A stretch of 64,000 nucleotides of DNA from Bradyrhizobium sp. Ec3.3 (GTDB taxonomy: Bacteria > Pseudomonadota > Alphaproteobacteria > Rhizobiales > Xanthobacteraceae), in contig NZ_AXAS01000013.1 in NCBI RefSeq assembly GCF_000472925.1, positions 1-64,000 of the forward strand, read 5' to 3'. Each line of letters opens with the position of its first letter. Position 1 is the first letter of the stretch. Of the stretch, positions 36,142-44,603 are shown piece by piece. The position numbers and the translations under genes are program-made. Under the pieces are notes generated by a model. That model was not told where the DNA came from and ran no database searches. It was given only the letters and a program-made list of their open reading frames with translations.

Positions 36142-36834
36142 CTAACCGCCGCGGATCGGCGGCATCGTCACCTGGTCGCGGCGGCAGGCGCGGCGGTCGA
36201 GCTCCTCGCAGGAGCGGAATTGCAGGTCCTTGTTCAGGCAGATGCGCACCTCCGACAGCCGCGTCCGGTTGCACGTCACTGAAACGGCCGAGCTGCTCAG
36301 CCCCGGATTGGCCTTGATGAAGGCCTCCTCGACATCGGCGGGCGCCACGGTCTTGGCCTGCGACAGATCGAGATATTCGGCCGGAATCTTGATGACGGCG
36401 CGCGCTTTCCGGATGGTCTCGAAATAATTGCGGTCCGACAGGCCCGAGCAGGTGCCGTGCTTGTCCCATTCGTTGAAGATCAGCCCCGGCGCCGGCATCA
36501 GGTCGAGCATGGAAGAGACGATGTTGCGGTTCAGCCGCGGCGCCGGCCGCTGGCAGTATTCCGGAAAGCCGTTCTCATATTGCGGCCACAGCCCGTGCAC
36601 CACGAAGGCGTAGGGCCGTCCGCCGCACTGGATCTGGGAGCGGCCGCCGCGCTCGGCTGCCTCCTCGCAGAACGACGGCGACCAGGACAGCGACAGCACA
36701 TAGAAATCGAATTCGCCGGGCGCATTCTGCCGCCTGTCCTGCGCCATTGCACTGCCGGCCAGCGCGACAAGGCCGGCGGTGAGCGCGAGGGAGATCAGAA
36801 AACGGGACAGGGAATGCAATCTGGAATGAAACAT
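36142..36834 (-). CDS. Exported ribonuclease T2 family protein
   Basis: 230 residues. Signal peptide (about 1-31, ending GSAMAQ). CAS I is FVVHGLWPQ with His80; CAS II is NEWDKHGTC with Glu122 and His126, giving the full T2 catalytic set. Ten cysteines in the mature chain fit a periplasmic disulfide-bonded enzyme. RNase T2 cleaves RNA via 2',3'-cyclic phosphates and probably scavenges nucleotides. GAAGGGC lies before the ATG at 36834; a TTG at 36849 is the only longer alternative. Confidence 0.93.
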   Translation of the reverse strand: MFHSRLHSLSRFLISLALTAGLVALAGSAMAQDRRQNAPGEFDFYVLSLSWSPSFCEEAAERGGRSQIQCGGRPYAFVVHGLWPQYENGFPEYCQRPAPRLNRNIVSSMLDLMPAPGLIFNEWDKHGTCSGLSDRNYFETIRKARAVIKIPAEYLDLSQAKTVAPADVEEAFIKANPGLSSSAVSVTCNRTRLSEVRICLNKDLQFRSCEELDRRACRRDQVTMPPIRGG

Positions 36835-36938
36835 GACGACGCCCTTCAACTAGACTGTGCAAGAGAGCCTAGCAGGCGACGAGAACATTTCAAGAACAAA
36901 ATGGACGACGCCCGCCTTGGCGCGACGATTCGCCCGAA

Positions 36939-37406
36939 TCAGGGTTTTGCCGCCCGGCAGGCGGGATTGTACGCCCAGTTGCGGTCGAGACCGACCACGC
37001 ACCATTCGACGCCCTGGCCGAAGCCGGCAAAGCCGCCGTCCTCGAGGATCGAGAAATGCACCCTGCGCACCTTGCCGTCGCTGAGCATGGCCTCGCCCGT
37101 GCAGTAGCGGCGCGGAATGTTGTCGGACTGCCAGGGCCGGAAGGCGGTCTCGTGGACCCCCGCGAAGCCCGTGATCTTCAACGACGAATTCCAGAACGAG
37201 CTTTCTTTCTCCCAGAACTGGGTGGCGATCGTCGGCAGTGCCTTGTCGCAATCCGCGACGCGGCCGTCATAGCGGGGGCCATCGAGCCAGAAGTTCAGCT
37301 CCAGCGGATTGGCGGCCTTGGCCTCGGTCAGCGACAGCGCCCCCAGGACGAGGCCGAATACCGCGGCAAAGCGGAGCGATTTCAGGGAGGTGACGAGGTC
37401 GCGCAT
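36939..37406 (-). CDS. Exported protein of unknown function
   Basis: 155 residues. Signal peptide (LRFAAVFGLVLGALSLTEAKA, cleavage near residue 32). The mature chain has NFWLDGPRYDGRVADCDKALPTIATQFW, GFAGVHETAFRPW, PRRYCTGEAMLSDGKVRRVHFSI and CVVGLDRNWAYNPAC (shown here in pieces), with four cysteines likely to form two disulfides. No named family recognised. It lies 104 bp upstream of the RNase T2 gene in the same direction and may be cotranscribed. Start ATG 37406; 37424 is an alternative. Confidence 0.75.
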   Translation of the reverse strand: MRDLVTSLKSLRFAAVFGLVLGALSLTEAKAANPLELNFWLDGPRYDGRVADCDKALPTIATQFWEKESSFWNSSLKITGFAGVHETAFRPWQSDNIPRRYCTGEAMLSDGKVRRVHFSILEDGGFAGFGQGVEWCVVGLDRNWAYNPACRAAKP

Positions 37407-37587
37407 GGGCAATCCAGGAGGCATGGTTGCAAGCAACGGACCGTGCCGCGAAGGTGGGGAGAGGTCAAGTGCAGCCGGGCAACACTCGCTGACGAGTTGC
37501 ACGCAACGTCGCGCTTGGCAGGCCTTCCGTTCTTTTCAGCACGTCCGCGGCGCCGTAGACTGGCGCCAGCCAAAGGGAGTGACGGGA

Positions 37588-37893
37588 ATGCGAATCATTG
37601 CGGCCGCGAGCCTTCTTGCCAGCCTGGTTGTCTCGGGACTGCTGGCGGGTGCGCCGGCGCGCGCCGACATCCTTCCGGTGCCGCCCGTCAAGGGCAACGA
37701 CACCGGCGGCATCATCGCCTATTCAATGGCGACGCAGGTCGATGCGCGGCAGATCGCAGTCGACCACTGCGCCCGTTACGGCAAGGTGGTGAAATTCCTC
37801 GCCGTGCAGCCCTATGACGGCGGCTACATCTCGTTCTCCTGCCGCTGGGTGCCGTATGGCGCGGCCGAGCAGCCGCTGCGCACGCTGTACTGA
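37588..37893 (+). CDS. Small exported protein of unknown function
   Basis: 101 residues with a signal peptide (IIAAASLLASLVVSGLLAG, cleavage after ARA). The mature part is about 75 residues with two cysteines (DHCARYG, FSCRW). No family recognised. AGGGAGTGACGGGA precedes the ATG. The DUF3617 gene follows after 39 bp in the same direction, so they may form an operon of exported proteins. Confidence 0.75.
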   Translation: MRIIAAASLLASLVVSGLLAGAPARADILPVPPVKGNDTGGIIAYSMATQVDARQIAVDHCARYGKVVKFLAVQPYDGGYISFSCRWVPYGAAEQPLRTLY

Positions 37894-37932
37894 TCCCCTT
37901 CAGACCGCAAGCTGTGACCGGGAGTTGGGCGC

Positions 37933-38469
37933 ATGACGCGACGGCCTGTTGTTTTCTGCGCTAGCCTGCTTGTGCTCGCGATGTCGGCGACGACGGCTGC
38001 GCATGCGGTGGATCTGCCGGTGCGCAAGGCCGGCCTCTGGGAGATGAAGATGCTTCGCTCCGGCGGGCCGATGCCGGAGATGACCATGCAGCACTGCACC
38101 GACGAGAACGTCGACAAGGAGATGAACAACAACGTCTCCCCGATGGCGAAGCAGATCTGCACCAAGCAGGACATCCAGAAGACCGCGACCGGTTACGTCA
38201 GCGATTCCGTCTGCAACGTTGCCGGCACCACCACGACCTCGCATGCCGAGATCACCGGCGACTTCAACACAGCCTATACGGTGAAGAGCACCGCGCACAT
38301 CCAGGGCGGCGTTGCCGGAGCTGCGGGGCACGACGCGACCACGACGATCGAGGCCAAGTGGCTCGGTCCGTGCAAGGCGGACCAGAAGCCCGGCGACATC
38401 GTGATGCCCGGCGGCTTCAAGATGAACGTCAAGGACGCGGCGAAGCTGAAGGATCTGCTGCCGAAGTAG
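37933..38469 (+). CDS. DUF3617 family exported protein
   Basis: 178 residues. A signal peptide (VVFCASLLVLAMSATTAAHA) leads into the DUF3617 start RKAGLWEMKM and the paired cysteines of QHCTDENV, QICTKQD, SVCNVAG and GPCKADQ. DUF3617 proteins are periplasmic and of unknown function. It is third of a local group of exported proteins (36142-38469). Confidence 0.88.
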   Translation: MTRRPVVFCASLLVLAMSATTAAHAVDLPVRKAGLWEMKMLRSGGPMPEMTMQHCTDENVDKEMNNNVSPMAKQICTKQDIQKTATGYVSDSVCNVAGTTTTSHAEITGDFNTAYTVKSTAHIQGGVAGAAGHDATTTIEAKWLGPCKADQKPGDIVMPGGFKMNVKDAAKLKDLLPK

Positions 38470-38493
38470 GGTGGTAGCCGCACGGGTGGTGCA

Positions 38494-38523
38494 CTCTCTC
38501 TCCCCGCAAGCGGGGCGAGGTAG
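38494..38523. terminator. Hairpin between convergent DUF3617 and histidine kinase genes
   Basis: TCCCCGC-AA-GCGGGG (about 38501-38516) within a CTCTCTCC...GGCGAGG context. It belongs to the CTCTCCCC/GCGGGG repeats (family D) seen at 44400 and 51094 and sits where transcripts converge. Confidence 0.5.
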
Positions 38524-38529
38524 GAAATG

Positions 38530-39918
38530 CTACACCGGAATCCGCACCGATGCCCGCAGGCCGCCCATCGGGCTGTCGCCGAGCGTGATGTCGCCGCCAT
38601 GCGAGCGCGCGATATCGCGGGCGATCGCAAGGCCGAGGCCGGTGCCGCCTTCGTCCTGGTTGCGGGCGTCGTCCAGCCGCAGGAATGGCTTGAACACTTC
38701 CTCGCGCAGATGCGTGGGGATGCCGGGCCCGTCGTCGTCGATGGTGACCGTGAGGTAGCGGTGATCGCGCTGGCCGGTGATGGCGATCGTCTTGCCGTAG
38801 CGTGCCGCGTTGGTGACGAGGTTGGCGAGACAGCGTTTGAACGAGGCCGGCTTCACCGTCACTACGGGCAGGCCGTTGAACGCGACAGTCGCGGTGTGGC
38901 CGTGACGTTCGGCGTCGCTGCGTAGCTCCTCGAGCGCCTGCGCCATGTCGGTCGGCTGCGACTGCTCGCCGGAATCGCCGCGCGCGAAGGCGAGGTAGTC
39001 CTCGAGCATCATCGACATCTCGTCGACGTCCTTGCGCATGCCCTCGAGCTCGGGATTGTCGCCGATCAGCGCCAGCTCGAGCTTGAAGCGGGTCAGGATG
39101 GTGCGCAGATCGTGGCTGACGCCGGCCAGCATCGCGGTGCGCTGCTCGATCGAGCGCTCGACGCGCGACTTCATCTCCAGGAACGCCATTGCGGCGCGCC
39201 GGACCTCGCGTGCACCGCGCGGGCGGAAGTTGGGCGCATCGCGGCCTTTGCCAAAACTTTCGGCGGCGTCCGCGAGCTTCAGGATCGGCTTGATCTGGTT
39301 GCGCAGGAACAGCACTGCGACAATCAGCAGGATCGAGGAGGTGCCGACCATCCAGAACAGGAAGATCTCCGAGTTCGAGGCATAGGCCGCGCTGCGCTGC
39401 GCAAACACGCGCATGATGGCGTCGTCGAGCTGGATGCGGATCTCGACCACGTTGGAGCGGCCGACCGTGTCGATCCAGAACGGGCGTCCGATCTGGCGGC
39501 CGAGCTGCACCGAGAGCGTCTGGTCGAGCAGCGAGAAGAACGGCTTCGGCCCTGGCTGCGGCATGTCGCCGGCGGGCAGGAAGTCGACCACCAGGCCAAG
39601 GCGCTGCTGCGCGATGCGCCTGATCTGGTCGCGGTCCTTGTCTTGCGGATAACCCTTGTAGACGTCGATCAGCGCGGCGATGTCCTGCACCACCGCAGCC
39701 GAAAGACGCCGCGTCACCGTGTTCCAGTGCCGCTCCATGAACACGAAGGCGACGACCGATTGCAGCACCACCATCGGCACGATCATGATCAACAGCGCGC
39801 GGGCATAGAGGCCGGTCGGCATCCAGCCTTTGAACGCATTGCCCATCCAGCCATTGACGGCGGAGACGCGGTCGGCGGCGCTCCTCAGCAGCGTCAGGCC
39901 GGTGTCGATCGTACTCAT
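38530..39918 (-). CDS. Sensor histidine kinase (EnvZ-like)
   Basis: 462 residues. TM1 at about 40-61, a periplasmic sensor of about 120 residues, TM2 at about 184-206, HAMP at 207-260. The H-box AGVSHDLRTILTRFKLEL has the phosphorylated His269, and the ATP-binding boxes are NLVTNAARYG, DDDGPGIP and GGTGLGLAIARDI. The TILTRFKLEL H-box variant matches EnvZ. Its partner response regulator ends 19 bp upstream. A CTCCGGC-type hairpin follows. Signal unknown; osmotic or envelope sensing is a family-based guess. Confidence 0.92.
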   Translation of the reverse strand: MSTIDTGLTLLRSAADRVSAVNGWMGNAFKGWMPTGLYARALLIMIVPMVVLQSVVAFVFMERHWNTVTRRLSAAVVQDIAALIDVYKGYPQDKDRDQIRRIAQQRLGLVVDFLPAGDMPQPGPKPFFSLLDQTLSVQLGRQIGRPFWIDTVGRSNVVEIRIQLDDAIMRVFAQRSAAYASNSEIFLFWMVGTSSILLIVAVLFLRNQIKPILKLADAAESFGKGRDAPNFRPRGAREVRRAAMAFLEMKSRVERSIEQRTAMLAGVSHDLRTILTRFKLELALIGDNPELEGMRKDVDEMSMMLEDYLAFARGDSGEQSQPTDMAQALEELRSDAERHGHTATVAFNGLPVVTVKPASFKRCLANLVTNAARYGKTIAITGQRDHRYLTVTIDDDGPGIPTHLREEVFKPFLRLDDARNQDEGGTGLGLAIARDIARSHGGDITLGDSPMGGLRASVRIPV

Positions 39919-39937
39919 CGCGCCCGCTTCATCCGGT

Positions 39938-40666
39938 CTATGGCGAGGCCACCAGCCGGTAGCCGATGCCGCGTACCGCCTGGAGGAACAGGGGATTGGC
40001 GGGGTCGTTCTCGATCTTGCGCCGCAGGCGGTTGATCTGCACGTCGACTGCGCGCTCGTTGACGCTGCCGTTGCCGGTCAGCGCGGCGCGCGGCACGGTC
40101 TCGCCCTGGCTGTCTGCGAGGATGCGCAGCATCTCGCGCTCGCGGTCGGTCAGGTGGATGACCTCCTCGCCCTGGCGCAACTCGCCGCGATCGAGATGGA
40201 AGACGTAAGGACCGAACGCGATCTTCTCGATCGTGGTGACTTGAGGCGGGGCGGTACGCTTGAGAATGTTGTTGATACGCAGCGCAAGCTCGCGCGGCTC
40301 GAACGGCTTTGCCACATAGTCGTCGGCGCCGATCTGCAGACCCTCGATGCGGGCTTCCGCCTCGTGGCGCGCCGTCAGCATCACGATCGGCACCGAGGAG
40401 GATGTCCGGATGAAGCGGGCGAGGTCGAAGCCGGTCTCGCCGGGCATCATGACGTCGAGGATCAACAGATCGAAATGCAGGCCCATGAGCTTGGCGCGGG
40501 CATCGCTCGCGCTGGCGGCGGTCGAAACGCGATAGCCTTCGGCGGCGAGAAAGCGCGACAGGAGATCGCGGATGCGGCGGTCGTCGTCGACGAGGAGGAT
40601 GTGTGGGGCGTCGTCGGCGGGCTCCACCGGCGGACGGGCGAGCGTGGCAGCGAGTGGCACGGTCAC
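39938..40666 (-). CDS. OmpR-family response regulator
   Basis: 242 residues. Receiver with Asp27-29 and phosphoacceptor Asp71 (LLILDVMMPGE), MLTAR, VAKPFEPREL; C-terminal winged helix with LTDREREMLRILA and VDVQINRLRRKIEND. The GTG at 40666 overlaps the stop of the upstream marR gene (GTGA at 40663-40666). The order marR-ompR-envZ implies one operon. Confidence 0.94.
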   Translation of the reverse strand: MTVPLAATLARPPVEPADDAPHILLVDDDRRIRDLLSRFLAAEGYRVSTAASASDARAKLMGLHFDLLILDVMMPGETGFDLARFIRTSSSVPIVMLTARHEAEARIEGLQIGADDYVAKPFEPRELALRINNILKRTAPPQVTTIEKIAFGPYVFHLDRGELRQGEEVIHLTDREREMLRILADSQGETVPRAALTGNGSVNERAVDVQINRLRRKIENDPANPLFLQAVRGIGYRLVASP

Positions 40667-41205
40667 TCCTTTGTGGCTTGGTTGACGTTGGCGAAGATCG
40701 TCTCCAGCACCTTGTCGGGATCCTGGCGGTCGATCATGGCGCGCAGGAAGCGTTTCACGGTCTCGGCGTCCTGCGGGCCGATCTCGGCGAGCGCCCGGTT
40801 GATTCGCGTGGTCTGGAGCCCGGCGAGCTTCTGCACCAGCGCCTCGCCCTTCGGTGTCGCATAGAGCAGGCGCTGGCGGCGGTCGTTATCGCCGGTCTTC
40901 TGCACGATATAGCCCTCATCGAGCAACTGCTTGAGCACGCGCCCGAGCGACTGCTTGGTGATGCGCAGGACGTCCAGGAGGTCGGCGACCTTGAGGCCGG
41001 GATAGCGGTAGACGAAATGCATGACGCGGTGATGGGCCCGGCCGAAGCCGAACGCCTCCAGTTCCTGGTCGGGATCGCCTACGAAATCGCGATAGGCGAA
41101 GAACAGGAGCTCGATGATATCCCAGCGCAAATTGCCCACGTCGCTGGCTGCCGGCTTGGTCTCGGCGGCGTCGGGGGAGGGGTTTGCGAAATTTATGTCA
41201 GGCAT
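40663..41205 (-). CDS. MarR family transcriptional regulator
   Basis: 180 residues. The winged-helix core runs from GFGRAHHRVMHFVYRYPGLKVADLLDVL (in part) through KQSLGRVLKQLLDEGYI to the wing DNDRRQRLLYATPKGEAL. MarR proteins are dimers that often repress their own and adjacent genes until a small ligand binds. It opens the two-component operon and is divergent from the ilvE region. The ATG at 41205 was chosen over a TTG at 41226. Confidence 0.92.
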   Translation of the reverse strand: MPDINFANPSPDAAETKPAASDVGNLRWDIIELLFFAYRDFVGDPDQELEAFGFGRAHHRVMHFVYRYPGLKVADLLDVLRITKQSLGRVLKQLLDEGYIVQKTGDNDRRQRLLYATPKGEALVQKLAGLQTTRINRALAEIGPQDAETVKRFLRAMIDRQDPDKVLETIFANVNQATKE

Positions 41206-41549
41206 ATTGACGTATCTTGGGTTCAATGTTACAAAACGATCAACCCGGACGAAATTTTAGATCGCTTCGTTCGGGAATGATGTTGTCCAAAGCGGCCGGG
41301 GAAGTGCCGGACAGGCAGCGCCGGCCGGACCAGATCTACCGTGCGATTGTCGAGCGGCATATCGGCAAAACATACTGGACTTCCGCCCTCCGCAAAAGCA
41401 TGTCCTGTCGCGACATGCTGGCCACGGGAAACCGGCCGTAACAAGGCTGGTCACGGTCGGGGGCCAGACCTGGTTAAGTTATCAAGCCCGAAAGAGGCAG
41501 GCCGGCGCGTTTCCGCGCGCCGATTGCGACAGCGGGAGGCAAGGGAAAA
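41206..41549. other. Gene-poor region between marR and ilvE
   Basis: 344 bp. The first 60 bp next to marR are AT-rich (GTTCAATGTTACAAAACG) and likely hold the marR promoter and operator. The right end has GGGAGGCAAGGG as the ilvE ribosome-binding site. The middle contains a possible 54-codon reading frame, listed separately. No RNA gene recognised. Confidence 0.5.
41277..41441 (+). CDS. Possible small protein, unsupported by homology
   Basis: 54 codons from ATG-ATG (41277/41280), with RRPDQIYRAIVERHIGKTYW in the middle and a TAA stop. Only a weak CGGGA precedes it. The residue make-up looks protein-like and it would be the leader gene before ilvE, but no family is recognised; it could be chance. 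Confidence 0.25.
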   Translation: MMLSKAAGEVPDRQRRPDQIYRAIVERHIGKTYWTSALRKSMSCRDMLATGNRP

Positions 41550-42632
41550 ATGAGTCTGAAATTCGAAATCCAGCCTGCCACCAATCCGACCTCCGAGACG
41601 GAGCGCACGGCAAAGCTTGAAAACCCTGGCTTCGGCCGGGTCTTCACCGATCACATGGCCGTGGTCCGCTACAGCCAGGCCAAGGGCGGTTGGCATGACG
41701 CGCATGTTGAAGCCCGCGCCAATTTCCAGCTCGATCCGGCCGGCGCCGTGCTGCATTACGCCCAGGAGATCTTCGAGGGCCTGAAGGCCTACAAGCGCGA
41801 CGACGGCGGCGTGAACCTGTTCCGCCCCGACGCCAATGCGCGGCGCTTCAAGAGTTCCGCCGAGCGCATGGCGATGGCGCCACTGTCCGAGGACGTCTTC
41901 ATCGAGGCGGTCGAACAGCTCGTGCGGATCGACCGCGCCTGGATGCCGGGCGGCGAGGGCAGTCTTTACCTGCGGCCCTTCATGATCGCCAACGAGGTCT
42001 TCCTCGGCGTGAAGCCGTCGGCGGAATACATCTTTGCCGTCATCGCGTCGCCGGTCGGCTCATATTTCAAGGGCGGCCCTGCACCTGTCTCGATCTGGGT
42101 GTCGGAGAACTACACGCGCGCGGCGGTCGGCGGCACCGGCGCCGTCAAGTGCGGCGGCAATTACGCTGCGAGCCTGCGCGCGCAGGCCGAGGCCATCGAG
42201 CACGGCTGCGACCAGGTCGTGTTCCTCGATGCGGTCGAGCGACGCTATGTCGAGGAGCTCGGCGGCATGAACATCTTCTTCGTGTTCGACGACGGCTCGC
42301 TGGTCACCCCGCCGCTCGGCACCATCTTGCCGGGCATCACCCGCGATTCCATCATCGCGCTGGCCAAGGATGCTGGCTCGGTGGTGCGCGAGGAGCCCTA
42401 CTCGATCGACCAGTGGCGCAAGGATGCGGCCAGCGGCAAGCTTAAGGAAGCTTTCGCCTGCGGCACTGCCGCTGTCATCTCGCCGATCGGCAAGGTGTGC
42501 TCGGCGAGCGGCGACTTCCTCATCAGCGGCGGCGCAGCAGGCCCGGTCGCCATGGGGCTGCGCAAGCAGCTTGTCGACATCCAGTACGGCCGGACCAACG
42601 ACCCGCACGACTGGATCAGAAAGGTGTTTTGA
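41550..42632 (+). CDS. ilvE: Branched-chain amino-acid aminotransferase, large (BCAT/IlvE type II) subclass
   Basis: 360 residues, fold-type IV PLP enzyme. YAQEIFEGLKAYKR, FLRPFMIANE-like LYLRPFMIAN, and GGTGAVKCGGNYAASL with the PLP lysine Lys200 match the eukaryote/actinobacterial BCAT subclass. It transfers amino groups between glutamate and Leu/Ile/Val keto acids. The ribosome-binding site is GGGAGGCAAGGG. A second, unrelated-subclass aminotransferase follows 124 bp downstream. Confidence 0.93.
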   Translation: MSLKFEIQPATNPTSETERTAKLENPGFGRVFTDHMAVVRYSQAKGGWHDAHVEARANFQLDPAGAVLHYAQEIFEGLKAYKRDDGGVNLFRPDANARRFKSSAERMAMAPLSEDVFIEAVEQLVRIDRAWMPGGEGSLYLRPFMIANEVFLGVKPSAEYIFAVIASPVGSYFKGGPAPVSIWVSENYTRAAVGGTGAVKCGGNYAASLRAQAEAIEHGCDQVVFLDAVERRYVEELGGMNIFFVFDDGSLVTPPLGTILPGITRDSIIALAKDAGSVVREEPYSIDQWRKDAASGKLKEAFACGTAAVISPIGKVCSASGDFLISGGAAGPVAMGLRKQLVDIQYGRTNDPHDWIRKVF

Positions 42633-42756
42633 CCTGCGGCGGCCTCGGGCCATCGCTTTCTCATCGTCTCCCTGATCGAGCACCGTCAGCACGCGTTCCG
42701 CCGGGACGCGTGCACGGGCGCGTGTGCGATGAACTCAACGCCAGCGGGAGAAAATC

Positions 42757-43647
42757 ATGGGAGTTTCATTCGATGAGATCGACGGCGTCATCTGGTATGA
42801 CGGCAGGTTGGTGCCGTGGAAGGATGCCAACGTCCATCTGCTGACCCATGGCCTGCATTATGCGAGCTGCGTGTTCGAGGGCGAGCGCGCCTATGGCGGC
42901 AGGGTGTTCAGGAGCACGGCGCATTCCGAGCGGCTGAAGGCGTCAGCCAACATCCTCGATTTCGAGATCCCGTTCTCGGTCGCGGAGATCGATGCAGCCA
43001 AACAGCTTGTCATCGACACGAACAATCTGCCGGATGCCTATCTGCGCCCGATCGCCTGGCGCGGCTCGGAGATGATGGGCGTCTCCGCCCCGAACAACAC
43101 CATTCACCTCGCAATCGCCGCCTGGCAATGGCCGAGCTATTTCGATCGCGCCGCGAGGCTGAAGGGGATCCGCGTCGATCTCGCCGAGTATCGAAGGCCA
43201 GATCCGCGCACGATTCCGGCGCTCGCCAAGGCCAGTGGCCTCTACATGATCTGCACCATCTCAAAGCACAAGGCCGAGCGCAAAGGCTATGCGGATGCGA
43301 TGATGCTGGATTGGGAGGGCCGCGTTGCCGAATGCACCGGCGCCAATATCTTCTTCGTCCGCGACGGCAAGCTTCACACCCCCATCGCCGACTGCTTCCT
43401 CGCCGGCATCACGCGCGCCACCGTGATCGACCTCGCGGGGCGCCGCGGTATCGAGGTGATCGAGCGGCGGATCATGCCGGAGGAGCTCGACGGCTTTGCC
43501 GAGTGCTTCATCACCGGCACCGCCGCCGAGGTGACGGCGGTCTCCGAGATCGCGGAGCGGAGGTTTGCGCCCGGCGCGATCTCGGAGCAGTTGATACGGG
43601 ACTACGCGGCGGAAGTGCAACCCAAGGGCAAGCTTGCGGCGGCGTAA
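42757..43647 (+). CDS. Branched-chain amino-acid aminotransferase, short (IlvE type I) subclass
   Basis: 296 residues, fold-type IV. HGLHYASCVFEGERAYGG, the PLP-lysine context ALAKASGLY with Lys158, and RVAECTGANIFFV fit E. coli IlvE-like enzymes; D-amino-acid aminotransferases share this fold, but the EGERAYGG and YLRPIAWRG segments favour branched-chain substrates. It probably overlaps in function with the upstream gene or takes a different donor or direction. AGCGGGAGAAAATC precedes the ATG. Confidence 0.9.
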   Translation: MGVSFDEIDGVIWYDGRLVPWKDANVHLLTHGLHYASCVFEGERAYGGRVFRSTAHSERLKASANILDFEIPFSVAEIDAAKQLVIDTNNLPDAYLRPIAWRGSEMMGVSAPNNTIHLAIAAWQWPSYFDRAARLKGIRVDLAEYRRPDPRTIPALAKASGLYMICTISKHKAERKGYADAMMLDWEGRVAECTGANIFFVRDGKLHTPIADCFLAGITRATVIDLAGRRGIEVIERRIMPEELDGFAECFITGTAAEVTAVSEIAERRFAPGAISEQLIRDYAAEVQPKGKLAAA

Positions 43648-43791
43648 GGGGCTCTGGTGTCCCGGACGCGGCGCGGCACGGAGTGACGCGACGCTGAGCC
43701 GGGACCCATCGGAGCCGGATGGGCCCCGGATCAGCAGCGCACCACGCCGCAAGCGCGGCGCGCTGCGCTGCATCTGGGGAACGCCGGCGTC

Positions 43792-44382
43792 ATGAACGCA
43801 CCCGCGCGATCGCGCGACAAAGCCGGAGACATCAAGGCATTTGGACGCGCGATCATGGCTCCCACGCTCCCCCAATCCCTGAAATGGGCAGTGCTCGCTG
43901 CCATCACCGGCATCACGGTCTTCGGCATTCTGACGATCGGCCCCACGCCGCAGGTCGGGGCCCAGGACCGCTCGCCGGTCATCGACGTCCGCACCGGCAA
44001 TCCCGAGATGAACGCCGCGATCGCCCGCGCGCGTGGCACGCTGCCGACGTTCTGGGCCTCCTACGATGCGCCGAAAGCGACGGAGACCGGGCACTCCCTG
44101 AAGGTGCGCTTCCCGACAGGCGGCGACAGCGCCGAGCACATCTGGATGGCCGACGTGAAGAAGCTTCCCAACGGCACCTATTCCGGGCGCTTCGCCAACC
44201 GCCCGCGCGACCTGCCGGGCAAGCGGGAAGGCGACCTCGTCGAGTTTGGGGATGCCGACATTTCGGACTGGATGTTCATGCGCAACGACAAGATCGTCGG
44301 CGGCGAGACCATCAAGCCGCTCCTGAAATCCATGCCGAAGGCCGACGCCGACGCGCTGCGGGCGCGGATGGAGCAGCCGTAG
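43792..44382 (+). CDS. DUF2314 domain protein, membrane-anchored
   Basis: 196 residues. One hydrophobic helix (about 31-49, AVLAAITGITVFGILTIG) is followed by a DUF2314/YegJ-like domain: EHIWMADVKKLPNGTYSGRF, GDLVEFGDADISDWMFMRNDKIVGG (in part). The family is uncharacterised. The anchor predicts a periplasmic globular part. Start 43792; 43855 is an in-frame alternative nearer the helix. Confidence 0.8.
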   Translation: MNAPARSRDKAGDIKAFGRAIMAPTLPQSLKWAVLAAITGITVFGILTIGPTPQVGAQDRSPVIDVRTGNPEMNAAIARARGTLPTFWASYDAPKATETGHSLKVRFPTGGDSAEHIWMADVKKLPNGTYSGRFANRPRDLPGKREGDLVEFGDADISDWMFMRNDKIVGGETIKPLLKSMPKADADALRARMEQP

Positions 44383-44399
44383 GGCGCGACGCGGAGCAC

Positions 44400-44556
44400 G
44401 CTCTCTCTTCCCCTCGCCCCGCCTGCGGGGAGAGGGTGGGGTGAGGGGGAGTCTCCACGGGGGCGGTGGCAGTGAGATTCGCGGAGAGTCCCCCTCACCC
44501 GAAATTCCCGCTTGCAGCGTGAATTTCGACCTCTCCTCGCAAGCGGGGCGAGGTGA
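44400..44556. repeat. Long imperfect inverted repeat, family D
   Basis: Contains CCCCGCCTGCGGGG, GGGGTGAGGGGGAGTC and its partner GAGTCCCCCTCACCC (about 44484-44500), and ends CTCGCAAGCGGGGCGAGG. This long stem fills the 221-bp gap between the DUF2314 gene and hisS. A related unit is at 51094-51216. Confidence 0.8.
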
Positions 44557-44603
44557 AGAACACGCCAGTTGCCGCATCGCGCGTCGGCTGGTAAACGCCG
44601 CGC

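Noticed and set aside
44400..44556. Regularly spaced hairpins taken as a CRISPR array
   Set aside because: Units are unequal inverted repeats without constant-length spacers, and no cas genes are nearby.
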